From the NCBI GenBank assembly GCA_902385625.1, contig CABMGE010000024.1, positions 62,001 through 126,000 of the forward strand: 64,000 bases of DNA, in the 5' to 3' direction. Positions 38,426 through 47,629 of the stretch are shown here, in pieces. Positions within the stretch are counted from its first letter, which is position 1, and each line of letters opens with the position of its first letter. The stretch comes from an uncultured archaeon. GTDB lineage: Archaea; Nanobdellota; Nanobdellia; Pacearchaeales; GW2011-AR1. A program made the translations under genes and the position numbers. The notes beneath the pieces were generated by a model. It did no database searches. It was not told where the DNA came from and saw only the letters and a program-made list of their open reading frames with translations.

Positions 38426-39343
38426 ATGGAAACAAAACAAGAAATTAATGCTAATACTCATTTACCAAAGGATAAGAAGGACTGGTATGATAATTGGTAT
38501 AAAATAATTCTTATACTTCCTGTATTGGTAATGATTCTGTCTCTTATTTATCTCGGTTACTTTTATGCAAAAACCGGAGACATTATGTTAAAGGATACCT
38601 CGCTTTCTGGAGGAACAACAATTACAATTAACGGAGATGTTGATTTAAATGGATTATCTTCTTCATTAAAATCTGATTTTTCAGACCTGAACACTAGAAA
38701 ATTAACAGATATAAGTTCAGGAAAAGTTACCTCTTCAGTAATAGAGTCTTCTGCAAAACCAGATCAATTAAAACCTGCAGTTGAAAAATATCTTGGATAT
38801 AAATTAACAGAAGAAAATTCAACAATTGAATTTATTGGTTCATCTCTCAGCCAGAGTTTTTATAAGCAATTAATTTTTGCATTAATCATCTCATTTATAT
38901 TGATGTCTATCACAATTTTCATAATCTTTAGAACCTTTGTTCCAAGTATTGCAGTAATATTCGCTGCATTTGGAGATATTATAATGCCTCTTGCATTGAT
39001 TGATGTTTTGGGAATAAAGCTTTCTGCAGCAGGAATAGCTGCTTTTTTAATGCTAGTAGGTTATTCAGTTGATACGGATATTCTTCTTACAACAAGAGCA
39101 TTAAGAACAAAAGGCGGAACATTAAATCATAGAATTTATAGGGCATTTAAAACAGGATCATTTATGACAATTACTGCATTAATTACAGTCCTTCCTGCTT
39201 TCTTTATTATTACAGGACTTCCTGATTCATTTAGACAAATATTTTTCATCTTGGCATTAGGACTTGTTGCAGATCTTGTTAATACTTGGCTTACTAATGC
39301 AAGTATAATTAAATGGTATTGTGAGGCAAAGAAAATAGAATGA
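38426..39343 (+). CDS. secF: Protein translocase subunit SecF
   Basis: Membrane subunit that aids Sec export using the proton gradient. I start at METKQEINANTHL (38426), as the earlier frame opening lies in the tRNA duplication. The 305 residues have a first helix (IILILPVLVMILSLIYLGYF), the external P1 domain with LSGGTTITING, and five C-terminal helices. The latter include IIFRTFVPSIAVIFAAFGDI, and GYSVDTDILLTTRALRTKGG with the conserved Asp pair. The start of secD overlaps its stop by four bases, in the archaeal order secF-secD. Confidence 0.9.
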   Translation: METKQEINANTHLPKDKKDWYDNWYKIILILPVLVMILSLIYLGYFYAKTGDIMLKDTSLSGGTTITINGDVDLNGLSSSLKSDFSDLNTRKLTDISSGKVTSSVIESSAKPDQLKPAVEKYLGYKLTEENSTIEFIGSSLSQSFYKQLIFALIISFILMSITIFIIFRTFVPSIAVIFAAFGDIIMPLALIDVLGIKLSAAGIAAFLMLVGYSVDTDILLTTRALRTKGGTLNHRIYRAFKTGSFMTITALITVLPAFFIITGLPDSFRQIFFILALGLVADLVNTWLTNASIIKWYCEAKKIE

Positions 39344-40854
39344 AAATCAATTTTACTTTTAGGATTTGGCTGCTTATAATAATACTAATATGTTCTGCAA
39401 TAATTATTTCACCAAACTTCCAAAAAGGAGTTATTATAAAGAGTGTAGAAAAAAATTCAACTGCATTTGAACAAGGTCTAAAGCCCAATATGATTATTAG
39501 TTCAATAAACGGAAAAACTGTAAATAATATGCAGGATTATACAACTGAGATTAGTTCGATTTTTCCAACAAAAAATAAAACTAGTGTAAAAATCGGGACT
39601 GATAGTGGAGAGATAATTATCTTTACTAATACTGTGCCTGAAATAACTGTATCTGATGTTCCCAAGTCAAAAATAAAAACAGGTCTTGATTTAAGCGGAG
39701 GAGCAAGAGCGTTGGTTAAAGCTGAAAATAAATCACTTTCTTCTTCTGAATTAGATGATCTTATTGCTATAACAAGCAACAGGCTTAATGAATTCGGAAT
39801 AGCAGATGTTTCTGTAAAACCTGTTTCAGACCTTTCTGGAAGTAATTTTATGCAAATAGAAGTAGCAGGAGCATCATCAGCTGATTTAAATGATCTTGTT
39901 TCTCAGCAGGGAAAATTTGAAGCTAAGATAGGAAATGAAACTGTCTTTATAGGTGGAAAAGAAGATATAACTTATGTAGCAAGAACAGGAGATCAGGCAG
40001 GAATTTATTCTTGTGATACTTATCAAGGACAGGAATTATGTAGTTTTAGATTTGCAATTACTCTTAGTGAAGCAGCAGCAGAAAGACAAGCAAAGATTAC
40101 TTCTAACCTTTCACTTGACTCTTCTAATTCAGAATATCTAAGCAAAAAATTAGAGTTATATTTGGATGATAATCTTGTAGACTCTTTATCAATTTCCAAG
40201 GATCTTAAAGGGAGAGTTACAACTCAAATCTCAATCCAAGGCTCTGGAAAAGGAGCTACAAGAGAAGAAGCTTATAATGATGCAATGAATAATATGAAGA
40301 AATTGCAAACAATACTTATCACTGGAAGCCTTCCATATAAGCTTGAGATTGTTAAAATTGATACAATATCTCCAGTTCTTGGAAAAGAGTTCACTAAAAA
40401 CATTCTTCTTCTTGCATTATTAGTATTTGTCTTGGTATCTGGAATGTTATTCCTTAAATTCAGAAAAATTAAAATAACTCTTGCTGTAATTCTGACTATG
40501 TTCTCAGAGGCATTTATTACTCTTGCAATAGCTGCTTTAATAAAATGGAACCTTGATGCTCCAAGTATTGCCGGAATAATTGCTGGAATGGGAACTGGAA
40601 TTGATGACCAAATAGTAATTCTTGATGAAGCTTCTTCAGATAATAAATCAAGTTTAAAAGAAAGAATAAAAAATGCATTCTTTGTAATCATGAGTGCATT
40701 CTCATTGACTGTTGTTGCAATGCTTCCATTGTTTTGGGCAGGAGCAGGAATGCTTAAGGGTTTTGCATTAACCACTATAATTGGGGTTAGTGTAGGAGTT
40801 TTAATCACAAGACCTGCATTTGCAGATATAGTCAAATACATAATGAAAGAATAG
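39340..40854 (+). CDS. secD: Protein translocase subunit SecD with PDZ-like insert
   Basis: Partner of SecF. The 504 residues have helix 1 (WLLIIILICSAIIIS), then an unusual segment at about 30-85 that reads like a PDZ domain (GVIIKSVEKNSTAFEQGLKP, MIISSINGKTVNNMQDY). The regular SecD P1 domain follows (KTGLDLSGGARALVKAENK, then NRLNEFGIADVSVKPVS). The last part holds five helices with GIIAGMGTGIDDQIVILDEA (the D-x-x-I box). The PDZ-like piece is extra compared with textbook SecD. Confidence 0.9.
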   Translation: MKINFTFRIWLLIIILICSAIIISPNFQKGVIIKSVEKNSTAFEQGLKPNMIISSINGKTVNNMQDYTTEISSIFPTKNKTSVKIGTDSGEIIIFTNTVPEITVSDVPKSKIKTGLDLSGGARALVKAENKSLSSSELDDLIAITSNRLNEFGIADVSVKPVSDLSGSNFMQIEVAGASSADLNDLVSQQGKFEAKIGNETVFIGGKEDITYVARTGDQAGIYSCDTYQGQELCSFRFAITLSEAAAERQAKITSNLSLDSSNSEYLSKKLELYLDDNLVDSLSISKDLKGRVTTQISIQGSGKGATREEAYNDAMNNMKKLQTILITGSLPYKLEIVKIDTISPVLGKEFTKNILLLALLVFVLVSGMLFLKFRKIKITLAVILTMFSEAFITLAIAALIKWNLDAPSIAGIIAGMGTGIDDQIVILDEASSDNKSSLKERIKNAFFVIMSAFSLTVVAMLPLFWAGAGMLKGFALTTIIGVSVGVLITRPAFADIVKYIMKE

Positions 40855-40870
40855 TAATTCTAAAGAAAAA

Positions 40871-40886
40871 GTAATATTTAAAAACC
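40871..40886 (+). promoter_or_regulatory. TATA-like box of the rml operon
   Basis: GTAATATTTAAAAACC, 20-35 nt before the ATG at 40906. It probably drives rmlB, rmlD and rmlA together. Confidence 0.5.
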
Positions 40887-40905
40887 ATTTAACTGTGACT
40901 TTTTA

Positions 40906-41901
40906 ATGAAAGTCTTAGTAACAGGCGGTTGTGGTTTTATAGGAAGTAATTTTATAAGATACTTACTTACTAGTAATAGGGTTCCGTCTAATCTGCAGGT
41001 TAAGAACCTGGATCTTATGACTTATGCAGGCCGTGGAAAAAATATAGAGCATATGAACCTTGCAAATAATTCTAGATATTCTTTTGTTAAAGCAGATATA
41101 TGCGATCCTGTAGTTGTAAGGGGAATTTATAATTCCTTTGATCCCGAAGTTGTGTTTCATTTTGCAGCAGAAAGTCATGTTGATCGTAGTAATCAAAATA
41201 ATGCTCCATTTAAAACAACAAATATTTTAGGAACTCAAGTGATTGCAGAGGAAGCAAAACATGCAGGCGTATCAAGGTTTATTCATATCTCAACCGACGA
41301 AGTTTATGGAAGCATTAAAGAAGGAAGTTTTTTAGAAAGTTCTACTCTAAATCCGACAAACCCTTATGCAGAAACAAAAGCAAGGGCAGAAGAAGAGGTG
41401 AGGAAAATTGGAAATTCTGGCCTTGGCCTGGACTATATTATAACGAGAAGCGCAAATAATTACGGCCCATATCAATTTCCAGAAAAACTTCTTCCATTAT
41501 TTATAACTAATTTAATAGATGGAAAACCTGTTCCTTTAATGTGGTCTGAAAAAAATCCAGGGCTTAATGTTCGTGACTGGTTGCATGTAGAGGATAATTG
41601 CAGAGCAATCTGGTATGTTTCTCAAAATGGAAATGCCGGAGAAGTCTATAATATCCCTGGAGATAATGAAAGAACAAATATAGATATGACAAGAAAATTA
41701 CTTTATTATTTTGGACTTCCTGAAGAATTAATTGAAAAAGTTCCTCATAGAAGTTCTCATGATTTTAGATATTCTATTTCAGGAGATAAACTTAAAGCCC
41801 TAGGATTTAAACATGAACATCTTGCTCTAGATCATGAAGTAAATAGATTATGCAGTTGGTATGAAAACAATCCAGAATGGTGGAGACCACTTAAAAAATA
41901 A
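40906..41901 (+). CDS. rmlB: dTDP-glucose 4,6-dehydratase
   Basis: Converts dTDP-glucose to dTDP-4-keto-6-deoxyglucose using bound NAD, step two of dTDP-rhamnose formation. The 331 residues have the NAD motif GGCGFIGSNFIR at the start, HFAAESHVDRSN, the catalytic TDEVYGSI (about 128, Thr-Asp-Glu), and YAETKARAE (Tyr and Lys, about 153-157). ITRSANNYGPYQFPEKLLPL and VRDWLHVEDNCRAI follow. Every family hallmark is visible. The next gene starts two bases after the stop. Confidence 0.95.
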   Translation: MKVLVTGGCGFIGSNFIRYLLTSNRVPSNLQVKNLDLMTYAGRGKNIEHMNLANNSRYSFVKADICDPVVVRGIYNSFDPEVVFHFAAESHVDRSNQNNAPFKTTNILGTQVIAEEAKHAGVSRFIHISTDEVYGSIKEGSFLESSTLNPTNPYAETKARAEEEVRKIGNSGLGLDYIITRSANNYGPYQFPEKLLPLFITNLIDGKPVPLMWSEKNPGLNVRDWLHVEDNCRAIWYVSQNGNAGEVYNIPGDNERTNIDMTRKLLYYFGLPEELIEKVPHRSSHDFRYSISGDKLKALGFKHEHLALDHEVNRLCSWYENNPEWWRPLKK

Positions 41902-41902
41902 A

Positions 41903-42730
41903 ATGGCAAAAATGGTTTTTGGCGCAGGATTTTTAGGAAGAAGAATTGCAGAGCAATTTGACTATAGATTGGTTTCAAAAGAAGAAATAAATCCTCTAAA
42001 TTTGACTGCTCTTCAAAGTTTCTTGGATCGCGAAAAATCTTCTATTGTAATAAATGCAATTGGAAAAACAGGAAGGCCAAATATTGACTGGTGCGAAACT
42101 CACAAGGAAGAAACTCTAGAGTCGAATGTTACTGTTCCAATTAATCTTTCAGCAGAATGCTCTAAAAGAGGAATTTATTTTGTTCATATTGGAAGTGGAT
42201 GCATATACTCAGGATTTCCAGAACACGGGTTTACAGAAAAAGATACTCCTAATTTTTACGGTCCTCAGTTTTATGCAAAAACAAAAATTATTTCTGAACT
42301 TGCTTTAGCAGAACTTCCAGGTTTAATTTTAAGAATCAGGATGCCAATTGATAACAGATCTCATGATAGAAACTTAATTGATAAACTAAGAAAATACTCC
42401 TGCCTTATCTCAGAACCAAATTCAATGACAACTGTACCCCATGCTCTAAATATAATTAAGTCTCTTATTGAAAGAAGAAAACAAGGAATCTATAATCTAG
42501 TTAACCCTGGAATGATTTCTGCCTCAGATATTATGAGTATGTATAAAACAATAGTTGATCCTTCACATAACTTTAGTTTAATGTCTCTTAATGAACTAGA
42601 TTCTAAAACTCTTGGAAAAAGATCTAATTGTTATTTGAGTACTGCAAAGCTTGCCTCTGAAGGTTTAGAGCTTCCTGAAATTCATAATGCAGTTGAAGAA
42701 TGTTTAACTGGATATAGGGGTGTAAAATGA
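41903..42730 (+). CDS. rmlD: dTDP-4-dehydrorhamnose reductase-like protein
   Basis: SDR-type reductase expected to finish a dTDP-6-deoxysugar. I start at [15 protein letters not shown] (41903), which abuts rmlB. The 275 residues have the nucleotide motif [28 protein letters not shown] (about 50-70), [11 protein letters not shown], and a Tyr-x-x-x-Lys ([11 protein letters not shown], about 130). It is more divergent than rmlA and rmlB, so the product could be another deoxysugar such as 6-deoxytalose. It overlaps rmlA by four bases. Confidence 0.75.
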   Translation: MAKMVFGAGFLGRRIAEQFDYRLVSKEEINPLNLTALQSFLDREKSSIVINAIGKTGRPNIDWCETHKEETLESNVTVPINLSAECSKRGIYFVHIGSGCIYSGFPEHGFTEKDTPNFYGPQFYAKTKIISELALAELPGLILRIRMPIDNRSHDRNLIDKLRKYSCLISEPNSMTTVPHALNIIKSLIERRKQGIYNLVNPGMISASDIMSMYKTIVDPSHNFSLMSLNELDSKTLGKRSNCYLSTAKLASEGLELPEIHNAVEECLTGYRGVK

Positions 42731-43590
42731 AAGGAATAATCCTTGCAGGAGGAAGGGCAACTCGTCTTGAACCTGCAACAAAAGTGATAAGTAAACAACT
42801 TCTGCCAGTCTATGATAAACCTATGATTTATTATCCTTTATCAACACTAATGCTTGCAGGAATAAGAGATATCTTGGTTATTTCAACTCCAAGGGATTTG
42901 CCCAAGTTTTGGGAGCTTTTGGGAGATGGATCTAGTCTTGGGTTGAACTTTTCTTATAAAATGCAACCGGAACCAAGAGGTCTTGCAGATGCATTTCGTG
43001 TTGGCAAGGATTTTATTGGAAATGATAATGTATCTCTTATTTTAGGAGATAATATATTTCACGGCCATGGCCTGCCTGAATTATTAAACAGTGCGATTTC
43101 AAATAAAGATGGTGCAACTGTTTTTGGTTACCAGGTAAAAGATCCCGGGAGATATGGAGTAGTTGAATTTAGTCCTGAGGGAAAAGTTCTCTCACTTGAA
43201 GAAAAGCCTGCTCTTCCAAAGTCTAATTATGCAGTAGTTGGACTTTATTTTTATGATAATTCAGTAATTGAAAGAGCTGCAAATTTAAAACCCTCAAAAA
43301 GAGGAGAACTTGAAATTACAGATCTTAATCAAGAATATTTAAAAGAAGGAAAACTTGAAGTAAAACTCATGGGAAGAGGTTTTGCCTGGCTTGATACCGG
43401 AACTTTTGAGTCTCTTGCAGCTGCGACAAACTATGTAATGACTAATCAAGAAAGACAGGGTTTGCAGATTTGTTGTCCAGAAGAAATTGCTTATAGAAAC
43501 GGTTTTATTGATCGTGAAGGACTTAGAAAAGTAGCAGAGCCTTTAAAAAAATCTGGATATGGAGAATATCTCTTAAAGCTCCTTGAATAA
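42727..43590 (+). CDS. rmlA: Glucose-1-phosphate thymidylyltransferase
   Basis: Makes dTDP-glucose from dTTP and glucose-1-phosphate, the entry step of the pathway. It has 287 residues with the pyrophosphorylase loop [20 protein letters not shown] (about 8-27) and [35 protein letters not shown] (with the metal-binding Asp), [20 protein letters not shown] and [15 protein letters not shown] complete the set. The length equals that of the short RmlA class. The loop has ATRLEP where most have GTRLYP. Confidence 0.95.
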   Translation: MKGIILAGGRATRLEPATKVISKQLLPVYDKPMIYYPLSTLMLAGIRDILVISTPRDLPKFWELLGDGSSLGLNFSYKMQPEPRGLADAFRVGKDFIGNDNVSLILGDNIFHGHGLPELLNSAISNKDGATVFGYQVKDPGRYGVVEFSPEGKVLSLEEKPALPKSNYAVVGLYFYDNSVIERAANLKPSKRGELEITDLNQEYLKEGKLEVKLMGRGFAWLDTGTFESLAAATNYVMTNQERQGLQICCPEEIAYRNGFIDREGLRKVAEPLKKSGYGEYLLKLLE

Positions 43591-43623
43591 AAGATTTAAA
43601 AACTGTTTTCTTTTAATATTTTC

Positions 43624-44037
43624 ATGTTACCAAAAACACATATAATTTTTGGAGCTATTTTCTCCTTGATAGCTTATTATTTTCTTAGTTTAGACTATTT
43701 ACAATCAAGTCTCATTTTTGTCTCTTCATTTTTAATTGATTTTGATCATTATATGTGGTATGTAAATAAGAAAAAAGATTTCAGTTTAAAAAACTCATAT
43801 TATTATCTTAAAAAAGTTAGGTTAAATAAACCTGTAATGATGATATTTCATACAATTGAATTCTTATTTCTAGTGTTATTACTTTCTTTTTTGTGGAATG
43901 GATTTTTGTTTATTTTAATCGGAATGCTTTTTCATTCTGTTCTGGATATAATTCAAATGGCTTATGAAGGAGAACTTGAGTACAGGGAGTTTTTTTTGAC
44001 TTGTTATTTGTTATCGGAAAAGAGTAACTATTACTGA
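43624..44037 (+). CDS. Membrane protein of the YdjM/DUF457 metal-dependent hydrolase type
   Basis: A 137-residue protein with three or four helices. It has an N-terminal THIIFGAIFSLIAYYFL, a conserved acidic element FLIDFDHYMWY (about 37-47), the HTIEFLFLVLLLSFLW helix (about 79), and GMLFHSVLDIIQM (about 104). The His and Asp residues near membrane boundaries match the YdjM-like membrane hydrolase family (DUF457). It lies between rmlA and GtrA-like genes, so a lipid- or glycan-linked role is plausible. Confidence 0.6.
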   Translation: MLPKTHIIFGAIFSLIAYYFLSLDYLQSSLIFVSSFLIDFDHYMWYVNKKKDFSLKNSYYYLKKVRLNKPVMMIFHTIEFLFLVLLLSFLWNGFLFILIGMLFHSVLDIIQMAYEGELEYREFFLTCYLLSEKSNYY

Positions 44038-44068
44038 CTGAATTTAAGGATATTTCTAAATTACAATA

Positions 44069-44082
44069 ATCTTTATAAGTAA
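44069..44082 (+). promoter_or_regulatory. TATA-like box for the GtrA gene
   Basis: ATCTTTATAAGTAA, 20-33 nt before the ATG at 44102. It likely begins the large sugar operon up to about 52 kb. Confidence 0.45.
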
Positions 44083-44101
44083 TTTTTAGGAAGGTATTTC
44101 T

Positions 44102-44503
44102 ATGGCTATACTCAAAAAAGAAGTAAGCAAACAGTTCCTCAAGTTTTGCTTAATTGGACTAGAAAGTACTGTTTTAAACTACCTTGTGTTTTTAACAATG
44201 TTTTATTTTATCTCTATCAATTATCTGGTCTCTGCAGGAACTGGATTTGTCTCAGGAGTTTTTTTAGGATTTATTTTTAACAGATTATATACTTTTAATT
44301 CAAAAGAAAAATCAATTTCAACAATCCCAGGATATCTGTTAGTCTATCTTTTCTCATTAGTTTTTAGTTTGATAGCCTTAAAATTCCTGTCTGAATCAAT
44401 AATGATTAATCCCCTGGTTTCAAATGCTCTTTTAATACCAATAACAACTGTTATGAATTTTTTTGGTACTAAAATTTTTGTATTTAAGAATAAAAAATGG
44501 TGA
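44102..44503 (+). CDS. GtrA-like membrane protein
   Basis: A four-helix membrane protein of 133 residues, GtrA family. Such proteins are thought to flip or transfer polyprenyl-linked sugars. Signature parts are KQFLKFCLIGLESTVLNYLV at the start, SAGTGFVSGVFLGFIFNRLY (about 44-63), and the end FFGTKIFVFKNKKW. It overlaps by seven bases the next gene, whose N-terminus is a second GtrA-like domain, so the pair may form a heterodimer. Confidence 0.85.
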   Translation: MAILKKEVSKQFLKFCLIGLESTVLNYLVFLTMFYFISINYLVSAGTGFVSGVFLGFIFNRLYTFNSKEKSISTIPGYLLVYLFSLVFSLIALKFLSESIMINPLVSNALLIPITTVMNFFGTKIFVFKNKKW

Positions 44504-47010
44504 CAAGATCAAAGAACCTGATAAAGACAATAAAATACCTCATATACAGATTTCACTATTTAATCAACTATATGATTATAGGAGTTATTGCTGTAGCAAC
44601 AGAGATACTGATTGCAAGATATGTTCTAATAATGGACATGTCATTTATAATAAAAGTTATAATTGGTTTTTTAGTTGGAGTTTCAATAAGTTTTATTCTA
44701 AATTCCAAATTAAATTTTAAAGTTCCAAAGTCCAGAAATACGCGTACTTTTGTGATGTTTATTGTTATTTCAACAATAGCTTTTGTAATAAATCTGGTTT
44801 TAATAGAGATTTTAAAAGAAAGAATAAATCTCGGTTATGGTTATCTTAGGTTTATTAGTGCAGTAATAGTTTTTGCTTTAAGTTACACTGCACACAGAAG
44901 AATAACCTTTGATTTTGTAAAAAAAGTAGGAATAGCAGTATATTTGAATAAAAACGGAAATATATTTGGTATTTATTCAAAGATTAAAAACTATGCAGAT
45001 TTTATCCATATAGATCTAATTGATAAATCTTTTAATCCAGAAGCAGCAGAGATTGATCTTTCTCTTGTAAAGGAGATTGATAAATCCTGGGGACTTAAAA
45101 AAATTCTTCATATAATGTCGAAAACTCCTTCAAAATGGATAAAAAAGCTGAGTAAAAATGTTGATGTGATAATATTTCATTTGGAAATAGATGAGCCAGT
45201 GCAGGAACTTTTAACTCTTTGTAAAAACTATGGCAAACAAGTAGGAATATGCTTGAAAACTCAATCAAAAATAGAAGACCTGATTAAATATCTTCCACAA
45301 CTAGATTTTGTTCAGGTAATGGGAATAGATGAGCTTGGAAGATCAGGTCAGTTGTTTAATCCAGAGTCTCTTGAAAAAGTAAGTAGGCTAAATGAGCTTT
45401 CTAAAAAATATCATTTTCAGATAATATTTGATGGAGGAGTAAAGCCTACAAATGTAAGAAGAATAAATGCCAAGTACATTGTTTCTGGATCAGGAATTCT
45501 CTCTTCAGACGATCCAATTAAATCTTTTTTAGAACTCAAAACTAGTTCAAGGTACAGAGATATAGAACCTGAAATAAGAGGAGATATAATAAAGAAGATA
45601 AAAGATGTTGTAAGTAAGCTGGATTTTGTAATTTCAGGAAATCTAGTTGGTTCTTTTCCTAAAAACGAAGAATTAAGGGACATAAATGACATTGATGTAG
45701 TATTAATTACAAAAGAACTAAACAAAAATAACTTTAATTCTATAGTGGAAAGTTTTAATGGTATAAAAAAAGAATTAGAATCAAGATATGGATTTAAGGT
45801 TCTGATTAATCCAACTCTCGGGCCTTTAAAATTCAATGAAGATTGCATAGTGTTTCATTTAATGATTTATGACATTGAGTCCCATATCTCTCATTGCGAA
45901 AAAAGTCCGTTTACCTGTCTTGATTGGCAAAGATCAAAACTATTTATAAAAAAACCAATGTCTGAGATATACAAAGTAAGATTTCTGCAACCCTCGCATT
46001 TTTTTAACTCTAGGCGAAGCGCAACAGAGTATCTTTCAGAAATAAAATCCAATCAGCTTTCTTTTAGGGAGTATACTTTTAACTCTGGAAAGGTTGTAGA
46101 GCAGAAAAAATTTAAGACAATGAACTCCAGAGACAGAATAGAATTTTCTTATCATATAACTAAATTTTTAATGATAAATTTTCTAAAACTATACCATAGG
46201 AAAAATAAAAAATACGAGTTAAAAGAAGTAATCAGTGATTATTTTAAAATTTTTCCTAAAAACGAAAAAATTCATAAAGAGTTAATTAGGGAAATAGCAA
46301 AACTAAGGGAGGCTAAGGATTTTAAGGAACCCTCCGCGCTTGTTAGAAGAGTTGAGCTTTTCATAGAGGATTTTGAATCTCAATTCAGGGATTATTTTTT
46401 TAAAGACTCAAAAGAAGTCTTTTTTATGAGGCATGCAAAAACAAAAATGAATAAAGAAGATCTATTCATCGGCCAGAAGACAGACGCTGAATTAATGATG
46501 CCTGATAAAGGCAAAATTGAAGAGAACAAGAAAATTTTAGGAGACGCAAACCTCATATTTTCTTCCCCTTCAAAAAGATGCAGAAAAACAATTGGCATAA
46601 TAACTGAAAAAAATCCCGTCATTATTAATAACCTTAATGAAATAGACTATGGCTCTGTAGAAGGAAAAGATCTTAAATTTTTAGCTTCAAATTATCCTGA
46701 AATCATTGAACAATGGGAGTTTGGAAATGATCCTAAGTTTCCAAATGGTGAAAACACAATGGATGTACATAAAAGAATAAGAGCATTCATAGAAAAATTA
46801 AAAACTGTTAAGGAAAAAAAAGTTTTGGTTTGTACTCATAATGTCGTAATAAGAATAATAATTGGAAGTTATTTTAAACTGCCTCCAAAAGACTGGTTTA
46901 AAATAAGGGTGCCCTATTTTGAACCAATTAAATTTATCTTAACAAAAGATAATAGATTCTACATTGAATTGTCTGATAGTCAGATTAAAGAAATTTTTAA
47001 AGACCTTTAA
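44497..47010 (+). CDS. Four-domain fusion: GtrA, RPE-like barrel, nucleotidyltransferase, histidine phosphatase
   Basis: An 837-residue protein. Residues 1-145 are four GtrA-like helices. Residues 147-345 are a ribulose-phosphate-3-epimerase-like barrel: FIHIDLIDKSF and LHIMSKTP with the metal His/Asp, IIFDGGVKP, and YIVSGSGIL in the phosphate site. Residues 370-620 are a pol-beta-type nucleotidyltransferase (LVGSFPKNEELRDINDIDVV) with a helical tail. Residues 635-837 are a histidine phosphatase (FFMRHAKTKM, SSPSKRCRKT, NEIDYGSVEG, CTHNVVIRI) with all four catalytic residues. It could epimerise, activate and dephosphorylate a pentose- or heptose-like phosphosugar at the membrane. No single frameshift explains it: the frame is open throughout. 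Confidence 0.8.
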   Translation: MVTRSKNLIKTIKYLIYRFHYLINYMIIGVIAVATEILIARYVLIMDMSFIIKVIIGFLVGVSISFILNSKLNFKVPKSRNTRTFVMFIVISTIAFVINLVLIEILKERINLGYGYLRFISAVIVFALSYTAHRRITFDFVKKVGIAVYLNKNGNIFGIYSKIKNYADFIHIDLIDKSFNPEAAEIDLSLVKEIDKSWGLKKILHIMSKTPSKWIKKLSKNVDVIIFHLEIDEPVQELLTLCKNYGKQVGICLKTQSKIEDLIKYLPQLDFVQVMGIDELGRSGQLFNPESLEKVSRLNELSKKYHFQIIFDGGVKPTNVRRINAKYIVSGSGILSSDDPIKSFLELKTSSRYRDIEPEIRGDIIKKIKDVVSKLDFVISGNLVGSFPKNEELRDINDIDVVLITKELNKNNFNSIVESFNGIKKELESRYGFKVLINPTLGPLKFNEDCIVFHLMIYDIESHISHCEKSPFTCLDWQRSKLFIKKPMSEIYKVRFLQPSHFFNSRRSATEYLSEIKSNQLSFREYTFNSGKVVEQKKFKTMNSRDRIEFSYHITKFLMINFLKLYHRKNKKYELKEVISDYFKIFPKNEKIHKELIREIAKLREAKDFKEPSALVRRVELFIEDFESQFRDYFFKDSKEVFFMRHAKTKMNKEDLFIGQKTDAELMMPDKGKIEENKKILGDANLIFSSPSKRCRKTIGIITEKNPVIINNLNEIDYGSVEGKDLKFLASNYPEIIEQWEFGNDPKFPNGENTMDVHKRIRAFIEKLKTVKEKKVLVCTHNVVIRIIIGSYFKLPPKDWFKIRVPYFEPIKFILTKDNRFYIELSDSQIKEIFKDL

Positions 47011-47011
47011 A

Positions 47012-47629
47012 ATGGATAAATATTACATCGCACTAAACCCTGAAAAAAAATTAACTGATTTAATAAACCATCAAAAATCTACAGTAAGGGAAATGGTAGG
47101 AGACCAGACTTACCTTTCTCATCCTCCTCATTTTACTCTGTTTATGTTTACTCTAAACAGTCCTGCAGATATTTTTAATGGACTTGAAAAACTAGTTGAA
47201 AATATGTGTAAATTTAAAGTAGGTCTTGAGAATGTTCATGTGTTTTACAATGATCTTTCTACAAATGCTAATACTTTGACATATCCTGTTTCAAATAAAA
47301 GCCTGGAATTTCTAAAGGAACTTCAGTCAGAAGTTATAAATGTAGTTGATCCTTTTAATACAAAAAGTATTTATAAAAAAGAAGATGAAACTTATAAGAA
47401 AATGTCTGGGGATGAAAAGTTAAATGTTGATTTATATGGTTGTCCGTTTGTAGGAAATAATTGGATTCCTCATATAACAATTGCTTCAATAGAGCCATCA
47501 AAATTCCAGGTAGTATTTGATAAAATAAGAAAAGATCCTTGTTTTGGATATTTTTTTATTGATTCAATAAACCTTTACAAAGTAGGGGAAAAAAGTTCAG
47601 AATTAATAAGGAGCTTTGAACTCAGTTAA
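47012..47629 (+). CDS. 2H phosphoesterase superfamily protein
   Basis: A 205-residue protein, started at MDKYYIALNPEKK (47012), because the longer frame overlaps the previous gene. It has the two H-x-T/S-x motifs of the 2H superfamily (LigT/CPD-like): PPHFTLFMF (about 38) and PHITIASI (about 154). Members act on cyclic phosphodiesters or RNA 2'-5' bonds. In this sugar operon a role on a cyclic or diester phosphosugar is possible. It is packed without gap between the fusion gene and the aldolase gene. Confidence 0.7.
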   Translation: MDKYYIALNPEKKLTDLINHQKSTVREMVGDQTYLSHPPHFTLFMFTLNSPADIFNGLEKLVENMCKFKVGLENVHVFYNDLSTNANTLTYPVSNKSLEFLKELQSEVINVVDPFNTKSIYKKEDETYKKMSGDEKLNVDLYGCPFVGNNWIPHITIASIEPSKFQVVFDKIRKDPCFGYFFIDSINLYKVGEKSSELIRSFELS

